Of a stretch of 64,000 bases of DNA, positions 27,937 through 36,842 are shown one piece after another (the stretch's first letter is position 1; each line of letters begins with the position of its first letter). The DNA comes from Burkholderiales bacterium. GTDB lineage: Bacteria; Pseudomonadota; Gammaproteobacteria; Burkholderiales; Burkholderiaceae_B. The position numbers were made by a program, and so were the translations under genes. Location of the stretch: NCBI GenBank assembly GCA_021299735.1, contig JAJTEM010000012.1:1-64000 (forward strand), given 5' to 3'. The notes under the pieces were generated by a model. The model saw nothing but the letters and a program-made list of their open reading frames with translations, did not search any database and was not told where the DNA came from.

Positions 27937-29204
27937 TTCAGGTGCACCTTTGCAAAGCGGCGTTTGCCAACCTGAATAACAAAGCTGCCCTTGGCCAAGC
28001 GAGTTGCCTTGTCCGATACCTTTTCACCGTCAATTTTCACGCCGCCTTGTTGTATGTTGCGGTTGGCGTCGCTGCTGCTTTCGCACAGGCTTGCAGCCTT
28101 CAATACCCAGGCAAGGCCTGCATCGGAATCGCCTTCCGGCAAAGTCAGAATCACTTCAGGCATGTCATCGGGTAGGGCACCTTGTTTAAATCGTGCCTCG
28201 AATTCGGCCAGTGCATCCACTGCGGCTTGTTGATTGTGAAAGCGCGCAACCAGTTCCTGAGCCAGTGCTACCTTGGCGTTGCGGGGGTTTTCGCCATTGG
28301 CACAGGCTTTTTTCAGGGCCTCGATGTCGCCCAGGGATTTGAAGCTAAGCAGGGTGTACCAGTTCCACATCAGGTCGTCGGAAATAGACATGACTTTGCC
28401 GAACATATTGCTAGGGCTCTCGGTCACGCCTATATAGTTGTTTTTGGATTTCGACATTTTGTCTACACCATCGGTGCCCACCAACAGCGGCATGGTCAAA
28501 ATACACTGTGCGCTTTGGCCATTTTGTTTTTGCAGTTCACGCCCCATGAGCAGGTTGAATTTCTGATCTGTGCCCCCCAGTTCCAGGTCGCTTTTCAGAG
28601 CAACGGAGTCGTAGCCTTGCAACAAGGGGTACAGGAACTCATGAACCGCAATTGGGGTGCCGGATTGATAGCGTTTGGTGAAGTCGTCGCGCTCCAGCAT
28701 GCGAGCTACGGTGTAACTGCTGGCCAGGCGGATCATGCCATCAGCGCCCAAAGGCATGCACCATTCGCTGTTAAAGCGGATCTCCGTTTTTTCTGGATCC
28801 AGAATTTTTACAGCCTGCTGGTGGTAGGTTTTTGCGTTTTCCTGCACCTGTTCTTTGGTCAAGGGGGGGCGGGTGCTGTTGCGGCCCGATGGGTCGCCGA
28901 TCATCGAGGTGAAGTCGCCGATCAAAAAAATGACTTGATGGCCCAAGTCTTGCAACTGACGTAGTTTGTTGAGTACCACTGTGTGGCCCAAATGAATATC
29001 GGGTGCTGTAGGGTCAAGTCCCAATTTGATGCGAAGGGGTTTGCCTGTTTTTTCGCTTTGAACCAGTTTTTGAACCCATTCGGATTCAATTAGCAGTTCT
29101 TCGCAGCCACGCTTGGTCACTTCAAGGGCATATTTGACGGAATCAGATAAATTTTCAGTAATTTCCGTAAATTTGGGTGAGCTTCTATCAGGTGACTGGT
29201 TCAT
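27933..29204 (-). CDS. tyrS: Tyrosyl-tRNA synthetase
   Basis: Class I aminoacyl-tRNA synthetase charging tRNA-Tyr, 423 aa. The nucleotide-binding HLGH (71-74), the KMSKS loop (249-253), tyrosine-pocket blocks ([16 protein letters not shown] and [16 protein letters not shown]) and a C-terminal S4 RNA-binding domain from about 358 ([19 protein letters not shown]) are present. The ATG at 29204 follows AAAGGA by 7 nt and begins MNQSPDRS; the frame is open 49 codons further upstream without a plausible N-terminus. It is divergent from the M23 peptidase gene, with a shared 107-bp promoter region, as in many Burkholderiales. Confidence 0.96.
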   Translation of the reverse strand: MNQSPDRSSPKFTEITENLSDSVKYALEVTKRGCEELLIESEWVQKLVQSEKTGKPLRIKLGLDPTAPDIHLGHTVVLNKLRQLQDLGHQVIFLIGDFTSMIGDPSGRNSTRPPLTKEQVQENAKTYHQQAVKILDPEKTEIRFNSEWCMPLGADGMIRLASSYTVARMLERDDFTKRYQSGTPIAVHEFLYPLLQGYDSVALKSDLELGGTDQKFNLLMGRELQKQNGQSAQCILTMPLLVGTDGVDKMSKSKNNYIGVTESPSNMFGKVMSISDDLMWNWYTLLSFKSLGDIEALKKACANGENPRNAKVALAQELVARFHNQQAAVDALAEFEARFKQGALPDDMPEVILTLPEGDSDAGLAWVLKAASLCESSSDANRNIQQGGVKIDGEKVSDKATRLAKGSFVIQVGKRRFAKVHLN

Positions 29205-29311
29205 TTGGCAATCCTTTGTTACACTCTGGCAAACTTCAGTGTTGTATTTTTGAAAATAAAGCTGATTGTGGGCGATCGGCTCGTGAAATTTCACACATTT
29301 AAAACTAAAAC

Positions 29312-30721
29312 ATGATGCTTCAGAACTTATTAGAGCGAGCAATCGCCGCATGCGACCACGGCTTTTCTTTTGCCAGGCGCGTAATTCAATCGGGGTGGCA
29401 ATATGCAGACTCTGCTCTTCCCCAATCTCACAATCATCGAAAGTGGGTCATTGTAGGGGTTTTTTCGTTTCCAATTCTTGGCGCGGTGGTCGCAATCGCT
29501 GGCTCTGTACAAAATTCACCTGTCGACTCTGCCTTGATCAATTCTGAGGTTGTTGTTGAAGCGGTTGAATTGAATTTGGCAGACCAGGGCGTGTATACCT
29601 TCGATCCCTTGGTGGCCGAAGAAAGAATTCGCCGTGGTGACACCTTGGTGGGTTTGTTGGAAAGAATGGGAGTTAACACCGCAGGGCTGGCGGTTCTTTT
29701 GTCGCAAGATAAAATCGCGCGCAACCTGGTGAATTTGCGTGCGGGTCGTGTTTTGACAGTGCAGCAAACAGCCGACGGTGATTTGGAATGGCTACGCTAC
29801 AAAAGTGCTGTTGACGAAGACAGCCAGGAATCGATTCTGGTTCAAAAGGTAAATGGGCGGTTTGTTGCAAAAATGGAGTCCGTTAACTTTGAGAAACAAA
29901 TCGTATTTCGTTCAGGCCGTATAGAATCTTCACTGTTTGCCGCCGCTGACAAGGCCGGGGTTCCAGATTCCGTGGCAATTCAGCTGACAGAGATTTTTGG
30001 TTCAGATATCGACTTTCACCGCGAATTGAAAAGGGGTGACGAGTTCAAGGTGGTGTATGAAGACTTGACCTTGGAAGGGCGCTCAGCACGTGCTGGTCGG
30101 GTGTTGGCGGTTGAGTTTGTCAACGACAGCAAGCCGCACAAAGCCTATTGGTTTGCTCCGGGCGGAGGCCGCACCGCAGGTTATTACAATGAGGAAGGTC
30201 GTAGCCTGAAAAAGTCTTTCCTGCGCTCACCGTTGGCCTTCTCGCGTATTTCTTCTGGCTTCACGCCCCGTCGTTTTCATCCTATCCAGCAGCGCTGGAA
30301 GGCACACAACGGTGTTGATTATGCAGCACCTACCGGCACGCCCATCATGGCCACTGCAAGTGGTACGGTCAAGTTTTCAGGTTGGCAAAACGGCTACGGC
30401 AATTTCGTTGAAATTCAGCACCACAGCGGCTACAGCACAGCTTACGCGCACCTCTCGCGTTTCGGCAGGGGTGTAAAAGTTGGGCAAAAGGTAGAGCAAG
30501 GTGATGTAATTGGCTACGTCGGGGCTACTGGCTGGGCAACCGGGCCACACTTGCACTATGAATTCCGCGTCAACCGGGTTCCGAAAAACCCACTCAGTGT
30601 TAATGTGGCACAGACTGAGCCACTGGACAGGCGTTCATTCGGTGAGTTCAAGCGTGTGCAGTTGGCGTTGGACCGTCGCATGGAGCTGGCCACAGCTCAA
30701 CGCTTGGCCCGTGCCCAGTAA
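29312..30721 (+). CDS. M23-family murein endopeptidase, membrane anchored
   Basis: Zinc metallopeptidase of 469 aa that cleaves peptidoglycan cross-links, of the MepM/NlpD type. One membrane segment at about 44-64 follows a cytosolic N-terminus. Residues 70-290 contain the LysM-like/OapA-type leading domains ([18 protein letters not shown]). The C-terminal LytM domain has the zinc ligands H332 and D336 in [11 protein letters not shown] and H413-L-H415 in [11 protein letters not shown], so it should be active and not a NlpD-like regulator that lost the site. It sits between tyrS and anmK, 3 bp before anmK, which links murein cutting to anhydro-MurNAc recycling. Confidence 0.92.
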   Translation: MMLQNLLERAIAACDHGFSFARRVIQSGWQYADSALPQSHNHRKWVIVGVFSFPILGAVVAIAGSVQNSPVDSALINSEVVVEAVELNLADQGVYTFDPLVAEERIRRGDTLVGLLERMGVNTAGLAVLLSQDKIARNLVNLRAGRVLTVQQTADGDLEWLRYKSAVDEDSQESILVQKVNGRFVAKMESVNFEKQIVFRSGRIESSLFAAADKAGVPDSVAIQLTEIFGSDIDFHRELKRGDEFKVVYEDLTLEGRSARAGRVLAVEFVNDSKPHKAYWFAPGGGRTAGYYNEEGRSLKKSFLRSPLAFSRISSGFTPRRFHPIQQRWKAHNGVDYAAPTGTPIMATASGTVKFSGWQNGYGNFVEIQHHSGYSTAYAHLSRFGRGVKVGQKVEQGDVIGYVGATGWATGPHLHYEFRVNRVPKNPLSVNVAQTEPLDRRSFGEFKRVQLALDRRMELATAQRLARAQ

Positions 30722-30724
30722 GTC

Positions 30725-31843
30725 ATGATCGCTTTGGGCGCCATGTCCGGCACCAGCACTGATGGTGTCGACATCGCTGCAATTCAGATTGATCCCAAAA
30801 CCCAGGAAATGCGATTTCTCGGTGCAACAAGCGCGGAGTTTTCGCAGGCCCTGAGAGACACACTTCTGCGGTTGCAGGAAATCCCCCCCAAGTTCTCGGC
30901 CAGCACCGACCCAATCTCCATTTTGTTGCAGGCCCGGAAAGACCTCACCGAGTTGTATGCCAGTACAGTAAACGAGCTGCTGTCTTTTCTGGGACTGGAG
31001 CCAGCTGACGTTCGCGTAGTGGGGGCGCATGGGCAAACACTTCGGCATCGCCCTGACCTTGGCTACACCTATCAAATGCTGGACGGCGCATTGCTGGCCT
31101 GTAAAACAGGCATTGATGTGGTGAATGATTTCCGGTCTAAAGACCTTGCCTTGGGTGGGCAGGGTGCCCCACTTGTTCCGGCTTTTCACCAAGCGTGGTT
31201 GAATGGCAGGGGTATTTACAACCACACGGCGGTATTGAATCTGGGGGGATTTTCAAACCTTTCGGTTTTGAATGGGCAGGAGCAACCCTTGACCGGGGGC
31301 GATTGTGGGCCTGCCAACTGTTTAATGGACCTTTGGGCTCAACGTGCGTTTGGCCTGCCCATGGACCAGGATGGTGAAATTGCAGCGGCTGGTCGCCCGA
31401 ACATCGCTTTGCTGGACCGTTTTTGGACTCATCCATTCTTTCGTCAATCCTGGCCAAAAAGTACAGGGCGCGACGACTTCAGTGCAGAATGGTTTGATCG
31501 TTGTCTTGTTGACTCGGATCACCTGTCTTCAGAAGATATCATGGCAACTTTGTTGGCCTTGAGTGTGAGGGCTGTAAAGTCATGTTTGCCTGTGTTGGTT
31601 GAGCAGGTATATGTGTGCGGTGGTGGCGCAAAAAACACTGCCTTGGTAAATCAGCTGCGCTGCGAGTGTGCGCCGACCGATTTTTTGCCAATTGAAAACC
31701 TTGGATTGCCAGCGCAAGCTGTCGAGGCTGCGGCATTTGCATGGCTTGCTGGGCAGTATTTGCAGACAGCGGCAGGAAATTGCCCTTCGGTGACCGGAGC
31801 AAGCCGTACTGCGGTTTTGGGGGCTTTACACTCAGCATCGTGA
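30725..31843 (+). CDS. anmK: Anhydro-N-acetylmuramic acid kinase
   Basis: Cytosolic kinase of peptidoglycan recycling that opens the 1,6-anhydro ring and phosphorylates to MurNAc-6-phosphate. The 372-aa sequence has the N-terminal signature GAMSGTSTDGVD, VVGAHGQTLRHRP, NDFRSKDLALGGQGAPLVPAFH, AVLNLGGFSNLSVL, TGGDCGPANCLMD (catalytic aspartate) and YVCGGGAKNTALV near the C-terminus. The AATPGW-type end of many homologues is replaced by VTGASRTAVLGALH, which keeps the usual TGA..AVLG element. It is very likely co-transcribed with the M23 peptidase gene just upstream. Confidence 0.95.
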   Translation: MIALGAMSGTSTDGVDIAAIQIDPKTQEMRFLGATSAEFSQALRDTLLRLQEIPPKFSASTDPISILLQARKDLTELYASTVNELLSFLGLEPADVRVVGAHGQTLRHRPDLGYTYQMLDGALLACKTGIDVVNDFRSKDLALGGQGAPLVPAFHQAWLNGRGIYNHTAVLNLGGFSNLSVLNGQEQPLTGGDCGPANCLMDLWAQRAFGLPMDQDGEIAAAGRPNIALLDRFWTHPFFRQSWPKSTGRDDFSAEWFDRCLVDSDHLSSEDIMATLLALSVRAVKSCLPVLVEQVYVCGGGAKNTALVNQLRCECAPTDFLPIENLGLPAQAVEAAAFAWLAGQYLQTAAGNCPSVTGASRTAVLGALHSAS

Positions 31844-31862
31844 ATTTTTTTGGTTACCGGCC

Positions 31863-33674
31863 TTAAACCTGGTTGCTGAGCAACGACTTGCCTGCTTTAT
31901 TTTCTGGTTTGTGAAAACTATCGGTGCTGCTGGTGGGTTTGGTTGGTGCGTGCTCCTTGCCTGGAAACAGTTCGGATATGACGTTGAGGCAAGCGTCGGC
32001 CTGACCGGGAATCAAAGGAATTTGAATTATTTCACGCCCAAATTCCACTTGTGGATTGCTTTCAACGCTCGCATGGTAAATCAAAATGCAGCAGGGTTCG
32101 TAATCCAGCAAGGAGGCCAAAAGTTTAAGTTGCTCCGTGGCGTAGGCCTTCTGTGAGGGTTCTCCAGCGTAAAAAATGTACACCGGGGACATGCCTTTGC
32201 GCAGCGCATTCAGGTAAGCACGATAAGCTCCATTGAGATTGAATTCGACTTTGTCAAAGCCCTGCGTCGGCAACCGGCGTTGTATCTCCAGCAACTGCTC
32301 GTGGTTCACCGCCATTACTTGCGCTTCGAAAGCCGGGTTGGTTTTGAAAATGGTGCGCTTGCTGCGCAGGTTGATTTCAGCCTCTTCTGGCAAAATCACC
32401 TCAAAAATTGACCCCGCCAGTTTGCCGTTGTAGTAGCGGTTGCGGCATTCTGTTTTGGCAAGTATTTGCTCACTCAAGTCACGAACAATTGTGGATCCGT
32501 GGCCCCAACCTTTGTTGTGTGCGGCAACTTTGTTGTTTTCAACGCCTGAACCAGTGTCCACTACTTGAATGCTCGGCCTACCCTTGCGCATGCGCACACC
32601 AACGACAACACCACCCTTGTTCGTGTATTTGATTGCATTGTCCAGTCCATTTCGGATTATTTTGGTCAATGCGTCTTTGTTGCTCATTACCGTAATCTCG
32701 CTAGGCACGTACCGAATTTGCAGCTCTTTGACTTCGGCCAATAATCGGTATTCTTCAATCAATGGGCCGAGTACATCGTGAATGGCCACTTGTGACATGG
32801 AAACAGAGTTGTCATCTTGCGGGTATTTTATTGCATTGCCCAGCTGATCGAAAAAATCTTCCAGCATATTTTTCAGGGCTTTTTGTGCAGTTTGAATGTG
32901 TTGGTATCGGGCAGTTACTTCAGGATCTTTGGATATGGCCTTGCCCACGCTTGCCAAAATACCCAAGGTGCTAAGAGGTTGGCGCAGGTCGTGTCGAAAA
33001 TCTTTCAACACTCTACGCCCCCGAAAAGCCAGTTTCATGATGTCTTGATCAATTTTTGTCTGGCCGTCCCGGCCTTTTTTAATTCGTGTTCTTGAGAAAT
33101 CCTGAAAGATCATGTGGACAACGCTGCTGCCCAGCAAAACATAATAAAGCGCCTCAACCGTACTGAAGCTTATATTGGTTGTGAGTTCGTTTGAAGTGGA
33201 TGCATGAAACAATCCATTGACCAAACAATAAAGCACACTGAAATAAATTGCTTTGATCAATGTGACTTTGGGCAAATCACTGTAAGTTTTGATAATTGCC
33301 AACAGGCAGATCGCTTGAACCAAAACAAAAGCCGTGTACACCAAGCCAGATGCAGTGAAGATATCCGCCACCGCTGCCAAACAGCCAATTGAAAACGGCA
33401 CCATGGGTGAGCGGTCTGCGGAAATGGCGCCTCTTTTTCGGCCTAAAAACGCAGTCGCGAAAAACAGAAACGATAGCACCTGCAGGGCTGCATGAATTGA
33501 GCTACCGTGTTCCAGCTCTTGGTGAGTACCATACCCCAACACAAAGAAACCTAGCATCACAACCCCAATCACAGCGGCAGCATTCTTCCGTTGATTGGGG
33601 AGATGATTTGCAAAAAATGGGTATAAAGCAATACCCATTAACACTGCAAGCCCTGATAGTGAACTGTCTGTCAT
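31863..33674 (-). CDS. Membrane sensor histidine kinase with C-terminal receiver-like domain
   Basis: A 603-aa kinase. Residues 1-190 hold about six or seven hydrophobic helices and no large periplasmic domain, so the signal is probably membrane-borne or intramembrane. The phosphoacceptor is H228 in DFRHDLRQPLSTL, an HDLRQPL type of H-box; the N-box has N346 (RNGLDNAIKYT) and G1 has D373 (VVDTGSGV). After the ATPase domain, residues 445-580 look like an alpha/beta receiver fold, but at the expected phospho-aspartate strand it reads SPVYIFYAGE, without Asp. The partner regulator gene lies 45 bp upstream on the same strand. The tail after 580 is polar. Confidence 0.88.
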   Translation of the reverse strand: MTDSSLSGLAVLMGIALYPFFANHLPNQRKNAAAVIGVVMLGFFVLGYGTHQELEHGSSIHAALQVLSFLFFATAFLGRKRGAISADRSPMVPFSIGCLAAVADIFTASGLVYTAFVLVQAICLLAIIKTYSDLPKVTLIKAIYFSVLYCLVNGLFHASTSNELTTNISFSTVEALYYVLLGSSVVHMIFQDFSRTRIKKGRDGQTKIDQDIMKLAFRGRRVLKDFRHDLRQPLSTLGILASVGKAISKDPEVTARYQHIQTAQKALKNMLEDFFDQLGNAIKYPQDDNSVSMSQVAIHDVLGPLIEEYRLLAEVKELQIRYVPSEITVMSNKDALTKIIRNGLDNAIKYTNKGGVVVGVRMRKGRPSIQVVDTGSGVENNKVAAHNKGWGHGSTIVRDLSEQILAKTECRNRYYNGKLAGSIFEVILPEEAEINLRSKRTIFKTNPAFEAQVMAVNHEQLLEIQRRLPTQGFDKVEFNLNGAYRAYLNALRKGMSPVYIFYAGEPSQKAYATEQLKLLASLLDYEPCCILIYHASVESNPQVEFGREIIQIPLIPGQADACLNVISELFPGKEHAPTKPTSSTDSFHKPENKAGKSLLSNQV

Positions 33675-33719
33675 TTTATTGTTATAGTAATTGCCAGCTT
33701 TTTTGCCAGCAATTGGTTT

Positions 33720-34391
33720 CTATGCCGCGGCTGATGCGTTGAGTCTTGGAATTTTGCGATAAAGACTGACAGCCTGGGTTCTGTTTTTCACATTCATGCG
33801 TGTGAAAATTTCACGCAAATGTGTTTTTATCGTTTCTGGAGACAAGTCAAGCTTGCGGGCAATTTCTTTATTGGACAAGCCCGAAGCCAGAAAATGCATT
33901 ACCTGTTGTTGCTTGTGTGTTAACTGAATGCCATTATTCTGGCCAAGTCGCCCAGTGATGTGCTCACCATTGGTTTGGCGATTGGACAACGCGTTTGGAC
34001 GCCATTGAACCTGAACACCCGCGCGGGTCAAAGCTTCCAGCAATATGGCTGAGGTTTGTTCAAATCCCTCGGATTTGGACAATACCCAGGAGGGAGCATG
34101 CTGATTGGGCACTACAGAGTGGAGCAGTGTGTCATCACCACTCATGATCAGGGTGGGCAAATTGGAACTGATCAAGGCCAGTGTGTCGATTACGTTTTGC
34201 CCTTCACAATCAGGCAGGCGCAGGTCGGTGATGACCAGTGCGGGCGAATTTTTACTGAGCAGTTCTTTGGCGTGAGCAATGCTGGCAGCACACAGAATGT
34301 CTGCGTTCGTTGCCACGAATTCGACCAGGTCTTTGATGCCTGTCGCGAAAAGTGGATGATCCTCAATAACCAGAATTTGGTTTGATGGCAT
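33720..34391 (-). CDS. NarL/LuxR-family response regulator
   Basis: A 223-aa regulator with an intact receiver domain (acid residue D11 in VIEDHPLF, phosphoacceptor D56 in LVITDLRLPDCEG) and a LuxR-type helix-turn-helix (LTHKQQQVMHFLASGLSNKEIARKLDLSPETIKTHL, split at the turn) followed by FTRMNVKNRTQAV. The start at 34391 has GGAGGA 7 nt upstream; the frame continues 30 codons further without meaning. The kinase gene follows in the same direction, so this is an operonic two-component pair with the regulator first. Regulated genes are unknown. Confidence 0.93.
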   Translation of the reverse strand: MPSNQILVIEDHPLFATGIKDLVEFVATNADILCAASIAHAKELLSKNSPALVITDLRLPDCEGQNVIDTLALISSNLPTLIMSGDDTLLHSVVPNQHAPSWVLSKSEGFEQTSAILLEALTRAGVQVQWRPNALSNRQTNGEHITGRLGQNNGIQLTHKQQQVMHFLASGLSNKEIARKLDLSPETIKTHLREIFTRMNVKNRTQAVSLYRKIPRLNASAAA

Positions 34392-34705
34392 GAATGTCTC
34401 CTCCCGAGGAAAGGCTAGTTGAAAAGGTGTCACCACGTGTGAGCATATGAACATCTTTATTGGATTAACACTTTTTTCCAACCCTCTTTAGGGTGAGTTA
34501 ATCGTTTCGCGTTCAGGTAGTCAATAGGCAAAACCAGTAATTAAAGAAATTTAAACAAATATTGCTTGAATTGGCTTGGTTCTGTCACATCTTTTTACCG
34601 AGTTCTGTTCCTATGTCTCAGCCTTGCAGGCTGTTAAGCTGTGCAGGGGTGGCTTTTCATTACAATAACGGGGTAGATCGGGAAGTTGGCTGATCCAAAT
34701 CAGGC
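34392..34705. other. Intergenic region between divergent regulators
   Basis: 314 bp between the response regulator and the TetR-type gene. It is AT-rich near 34535-34570. A TACAAT at 34661-34666 could be a -10 box for the TetR gene, without a clear -35. A loose repeat TTGCAGG...TGTGCAGG lies at 34624-34646. Nothing else is recognised. Confidence 0.4.
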
Positions 34706-35419
34706 TTGAGCAAAAACATGAGAACAAGATTAGGCGCCGTGAGTAAACCAGTGGATGAAACGCAGGCCAGGGTGAGGCGCAAAGAACAAACCCGCCAGAA
34801 CTTGATGCAGGCCGCGTTGACCCTGGTTGGCAATGGCAGCAGCTTCACGGCTTTGGGCATACGTGAAATAACCCGAGAAGCAGGTGTGGTGCCCACGGCC
34901 TTTTATCGCCATTTTAAAACCACAGATGAATTGGGTTTGGCACTGGTCGAAGACGGCGGTATTACCTTGCGCAGGCTATTGCGGGAGGCTCGGCAGGCCA
35001 GCCTGCCAGGTGAGGACATGATTCGGCATTCTGTGAGTGTGTTTGTCACTTACCTAAAGCAGCATCACCTTGAGTGGCGTTTCATCAGCTCAGAACGATC
35101 GGGTGGCTCTCCGGCTTTGAGAAATGCCATTCGCAATGAGATTGCTCATTTCACCAATGAAATGACAAGCGATTTGCGCCTTTTGAATATTTTTCCAGGG
35201 CTTTCCACTCACACGCTCACCCTGATTTGTAGCCTGGTGGTTACTTTGATGATGAATTCGGCCACTGATTTTCTGGATGCCCGGGCGGATCAGCCGCAAA
35301 TCGAGAAAGAAATGCTCGACAACTTTGTGAAGCAAATTGTCATGGTTTTTCTTGGTGCAGCCCATTGGGAAGAAGAGCCCACGCAATCCTTGCTCAGTGG
35401 CTTGTCCAAACAAAAATGA
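34706..35419 (+). CDS. TetR-family regulator, FabR-like
   Basis: A 237-aa one-component regulator. The helix-turn-helix lies around residues 48-75 (LGIREITREAGVVPTAFYRHF), and the following DELGLALVEDGGITLRRLLREAR plus SSERSGGSPALRNAIRNEIAHF resemble E. coli FabR, the repressor of unsaturated fatty acid genes, closely enough to suggest the same subgroup. The ligand may then be an acyl-ACP or acyl-CoA. The start is uncertain: TTG 34706, ATG 34718 or GTG 34739 are all in frame. Its stop overlaps the start of the HAD-UbiA gene (ATGA), so the two are coupled; whether it regulates that operon is not shown. Confidence 0.85.
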   Translation: MSKNMRTRLGAVSKPVDETQARVRRKEQTRQNLMQAALTLVGNGSSFTALGIREITREAGVVPTAFYRHFKTTDELGLALVEDGGITLRRLLREARQASLPGEDMIRHSVSVFVTYLKQHHLEWRFISSERSGGSPALRNAIRNEIAHFTNEMTSDLRLLNIFPGLSTHTLTLICSLVVTLMMNSATDFLDARADQPQIEKEMLDNFVKQIVMVFLGAAHWEEEPTQSLLSGLSKQK

Positions 35420-36828
35420 TAAAACCGATCGTTTATGTCGACCTGGACGGTACTTTAAGCCCCTCGGATGTTCTTCTCGAGAGTTGCTTGCTGTTGCTCA
35501 AGCGCAATATTTTTTATGCATTTTCGATGTTGTTGTGGGCAATCCGCGGAGCGTGGACGTTTAAAACCGAGGTGGCCAAGCGAATCAATCCGGTTTTGGA
35601 TAATTTGCCCATTGACCCAGTGGTGCTCGATCGTTTGAACCAGTTGAAGGCAGCGGGTCACGAGCTGGTGTTGGCGAGTGCGTCCCTGCAACGCGATGTT
35701 CAAAAGGTTGCCAGTCGCTTGGGCATTTTTACCCGGGTGATCGGCAGTGAGCACAGCAATTTGAAAGGGCTGCAAAAACTGGCTGCCATTCAGGCAGATT
35801 GCAAGGGTCAGCCTTTCATCTATTTTGGCGACTCCTCGGTTGACATTCCTGTCTGGAAACAGGCTGCACTGGCATTCGGGGTGAATACTTCGTTTCGTAC
35901 CCGCACCAAGGCGGCAGTGGCTGGCATTGCGTTGAACAGGGTCGATACTCGCAACAGAAGCGCCAAGGTGTGGCTTAAAGCCATGCGTATGCAGCAGTGG
36001 GCCAAGAATGGCTTGCTTTTTTTGCCTCTGATTGCTGCGCATGAGGTCGACTGGGCCTTGTGGGGGAAAATGTTGTGGGGGTTTTTGGCATTCGGCTTTT
36101 TGGCCTCAGCCACCTACATCTGGAACGATTTGATGGACCTGAATGCGGATCGCCAACACCCGCGTAAGCGCCACAGGCCAATGGCCAGCGGTGCGCTCAG
36201 TATTGGTAGGGCGTTTGTGTTCATGAAGCTTTTGGGCTTTACTGGTTTTGCCGTCGCCTGGTTGGCTGTGGGTTGGCAGTTTACGCTGGTGCTGTTGGTG
36301 TATACCGTGGTTACACTGCTGTACACCTTTGTATTCAAACGCACCGCTTTTGTTGATGTGTTGCTATTGGCCATGCTTTACACGGTAAGGGTAATTGCTG
36401 GCGGCGTTGGCACCGGGATAGAGCTCTCGAGCTGGTTATTGGCCATTTCTTTGTTCGTTTTTTTAAGTTTGGCCTTGGTCAAGCGTTGTGCTGAGCTTGA
36501 GTTTTTACAGATCGAGGGCACTCAGCCACAAGGGCGTGGTTACCGCATGAGCGACCTGAGCTACCTGGTGTCCATGGGCATTTCCAGTGGATTTGTGGCC
36601 GTTTTGGTGCTCGCATTGTATGTGGACAGCCAAAATGGTTCGATGCTGTATGCAAGACCAGAGTTTTTGTGGGGTATTTGCCCTTTGTTTTTGTACTGGC
36701 TAATGAGAATATGGATCATGACCTCCCGCAAGGAAATGATCGATGACCCAGTGCATTTTGCCATTCACGACCGCATAAGTTGGGGCTTCCTGGCCTGCGT
36801 TGCTGCGCTCGTGTACCTGGCTTCGTGA
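35416..36828 (+). CDS. HAD hydrolase-UbiA prenyltransferase fusion
   Basis: A 470-aa membrane protein with two domains. Residues 1-190 form a haloacid dehalogenase-type phosphatase (D9 and D11 in YVDLDGTLSP, LVLASASLQRDV, and the acidic loop IYFGDSSVDIPVW). Residues from about 195 are a UbiA-fold prenyltransferase with eight or so membrane segments and the polyprenyl-diphosphate site NDLMDLNADRQHPRKRHRP. This layout occurs in proteins related to decaprenyl-phosphate phosphoribosyltransferase, which attaches a sugar phosphate to polyprenyl phosphate; the HAD part could then remove the phosphate. Substrates are inference. It is followed within 14 bp by a GT39-type glycosyltransferase that could use the resulting lipid-linked sugar. 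Confidence 0.88.
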   Translation: MIKPIVYVDLDGTLSPSDVLLESCLLLLKRNIFYAFSMLLWAIRGAWTFKTEVAKRINPVLDNLPIDPVVLDRLNQLKAAGHELVLASASLQRDVQKVASRLGIFTRVIGSEHSNLKGLQKLAAIQADCKGQPFIYFGDSSVDIPVWKQAALAFGVNTSFRTRTKAAVAGIALNRVDTRNRSAKVWLKAMRMQQWAKNGLLFLPLIAAHEVDWALWGKMLWGFLAFGFLASATYIWNDLMDLNADRQHPRKRHRPMASGALSIGRAFVFMKLLGFTGFAVAWLAVGWQFTLVLLVYTVVTLLYTFVFKRTAFVDVLLLAMLYTVRVIAGGVGTGIELSSWLLAISLFVFLSLALVKRCAELEFLQIEGTQPQGRGYRMSDLSYLVSMGISSGFVAVLVLALYVDSQNGSMLYARPEFLWGICPLFLYWLMRIWIMTSRKEMIDDPVHFAIHDRISWGFLACVAALVYLAS

Positions 36829-36842
36829 GATATTCACCGAGT

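Noticed and set aside
28182-28964. 260-aa plus-strand frame opposite tyrS
   Set aside because: Antisense shadow of tyrS.
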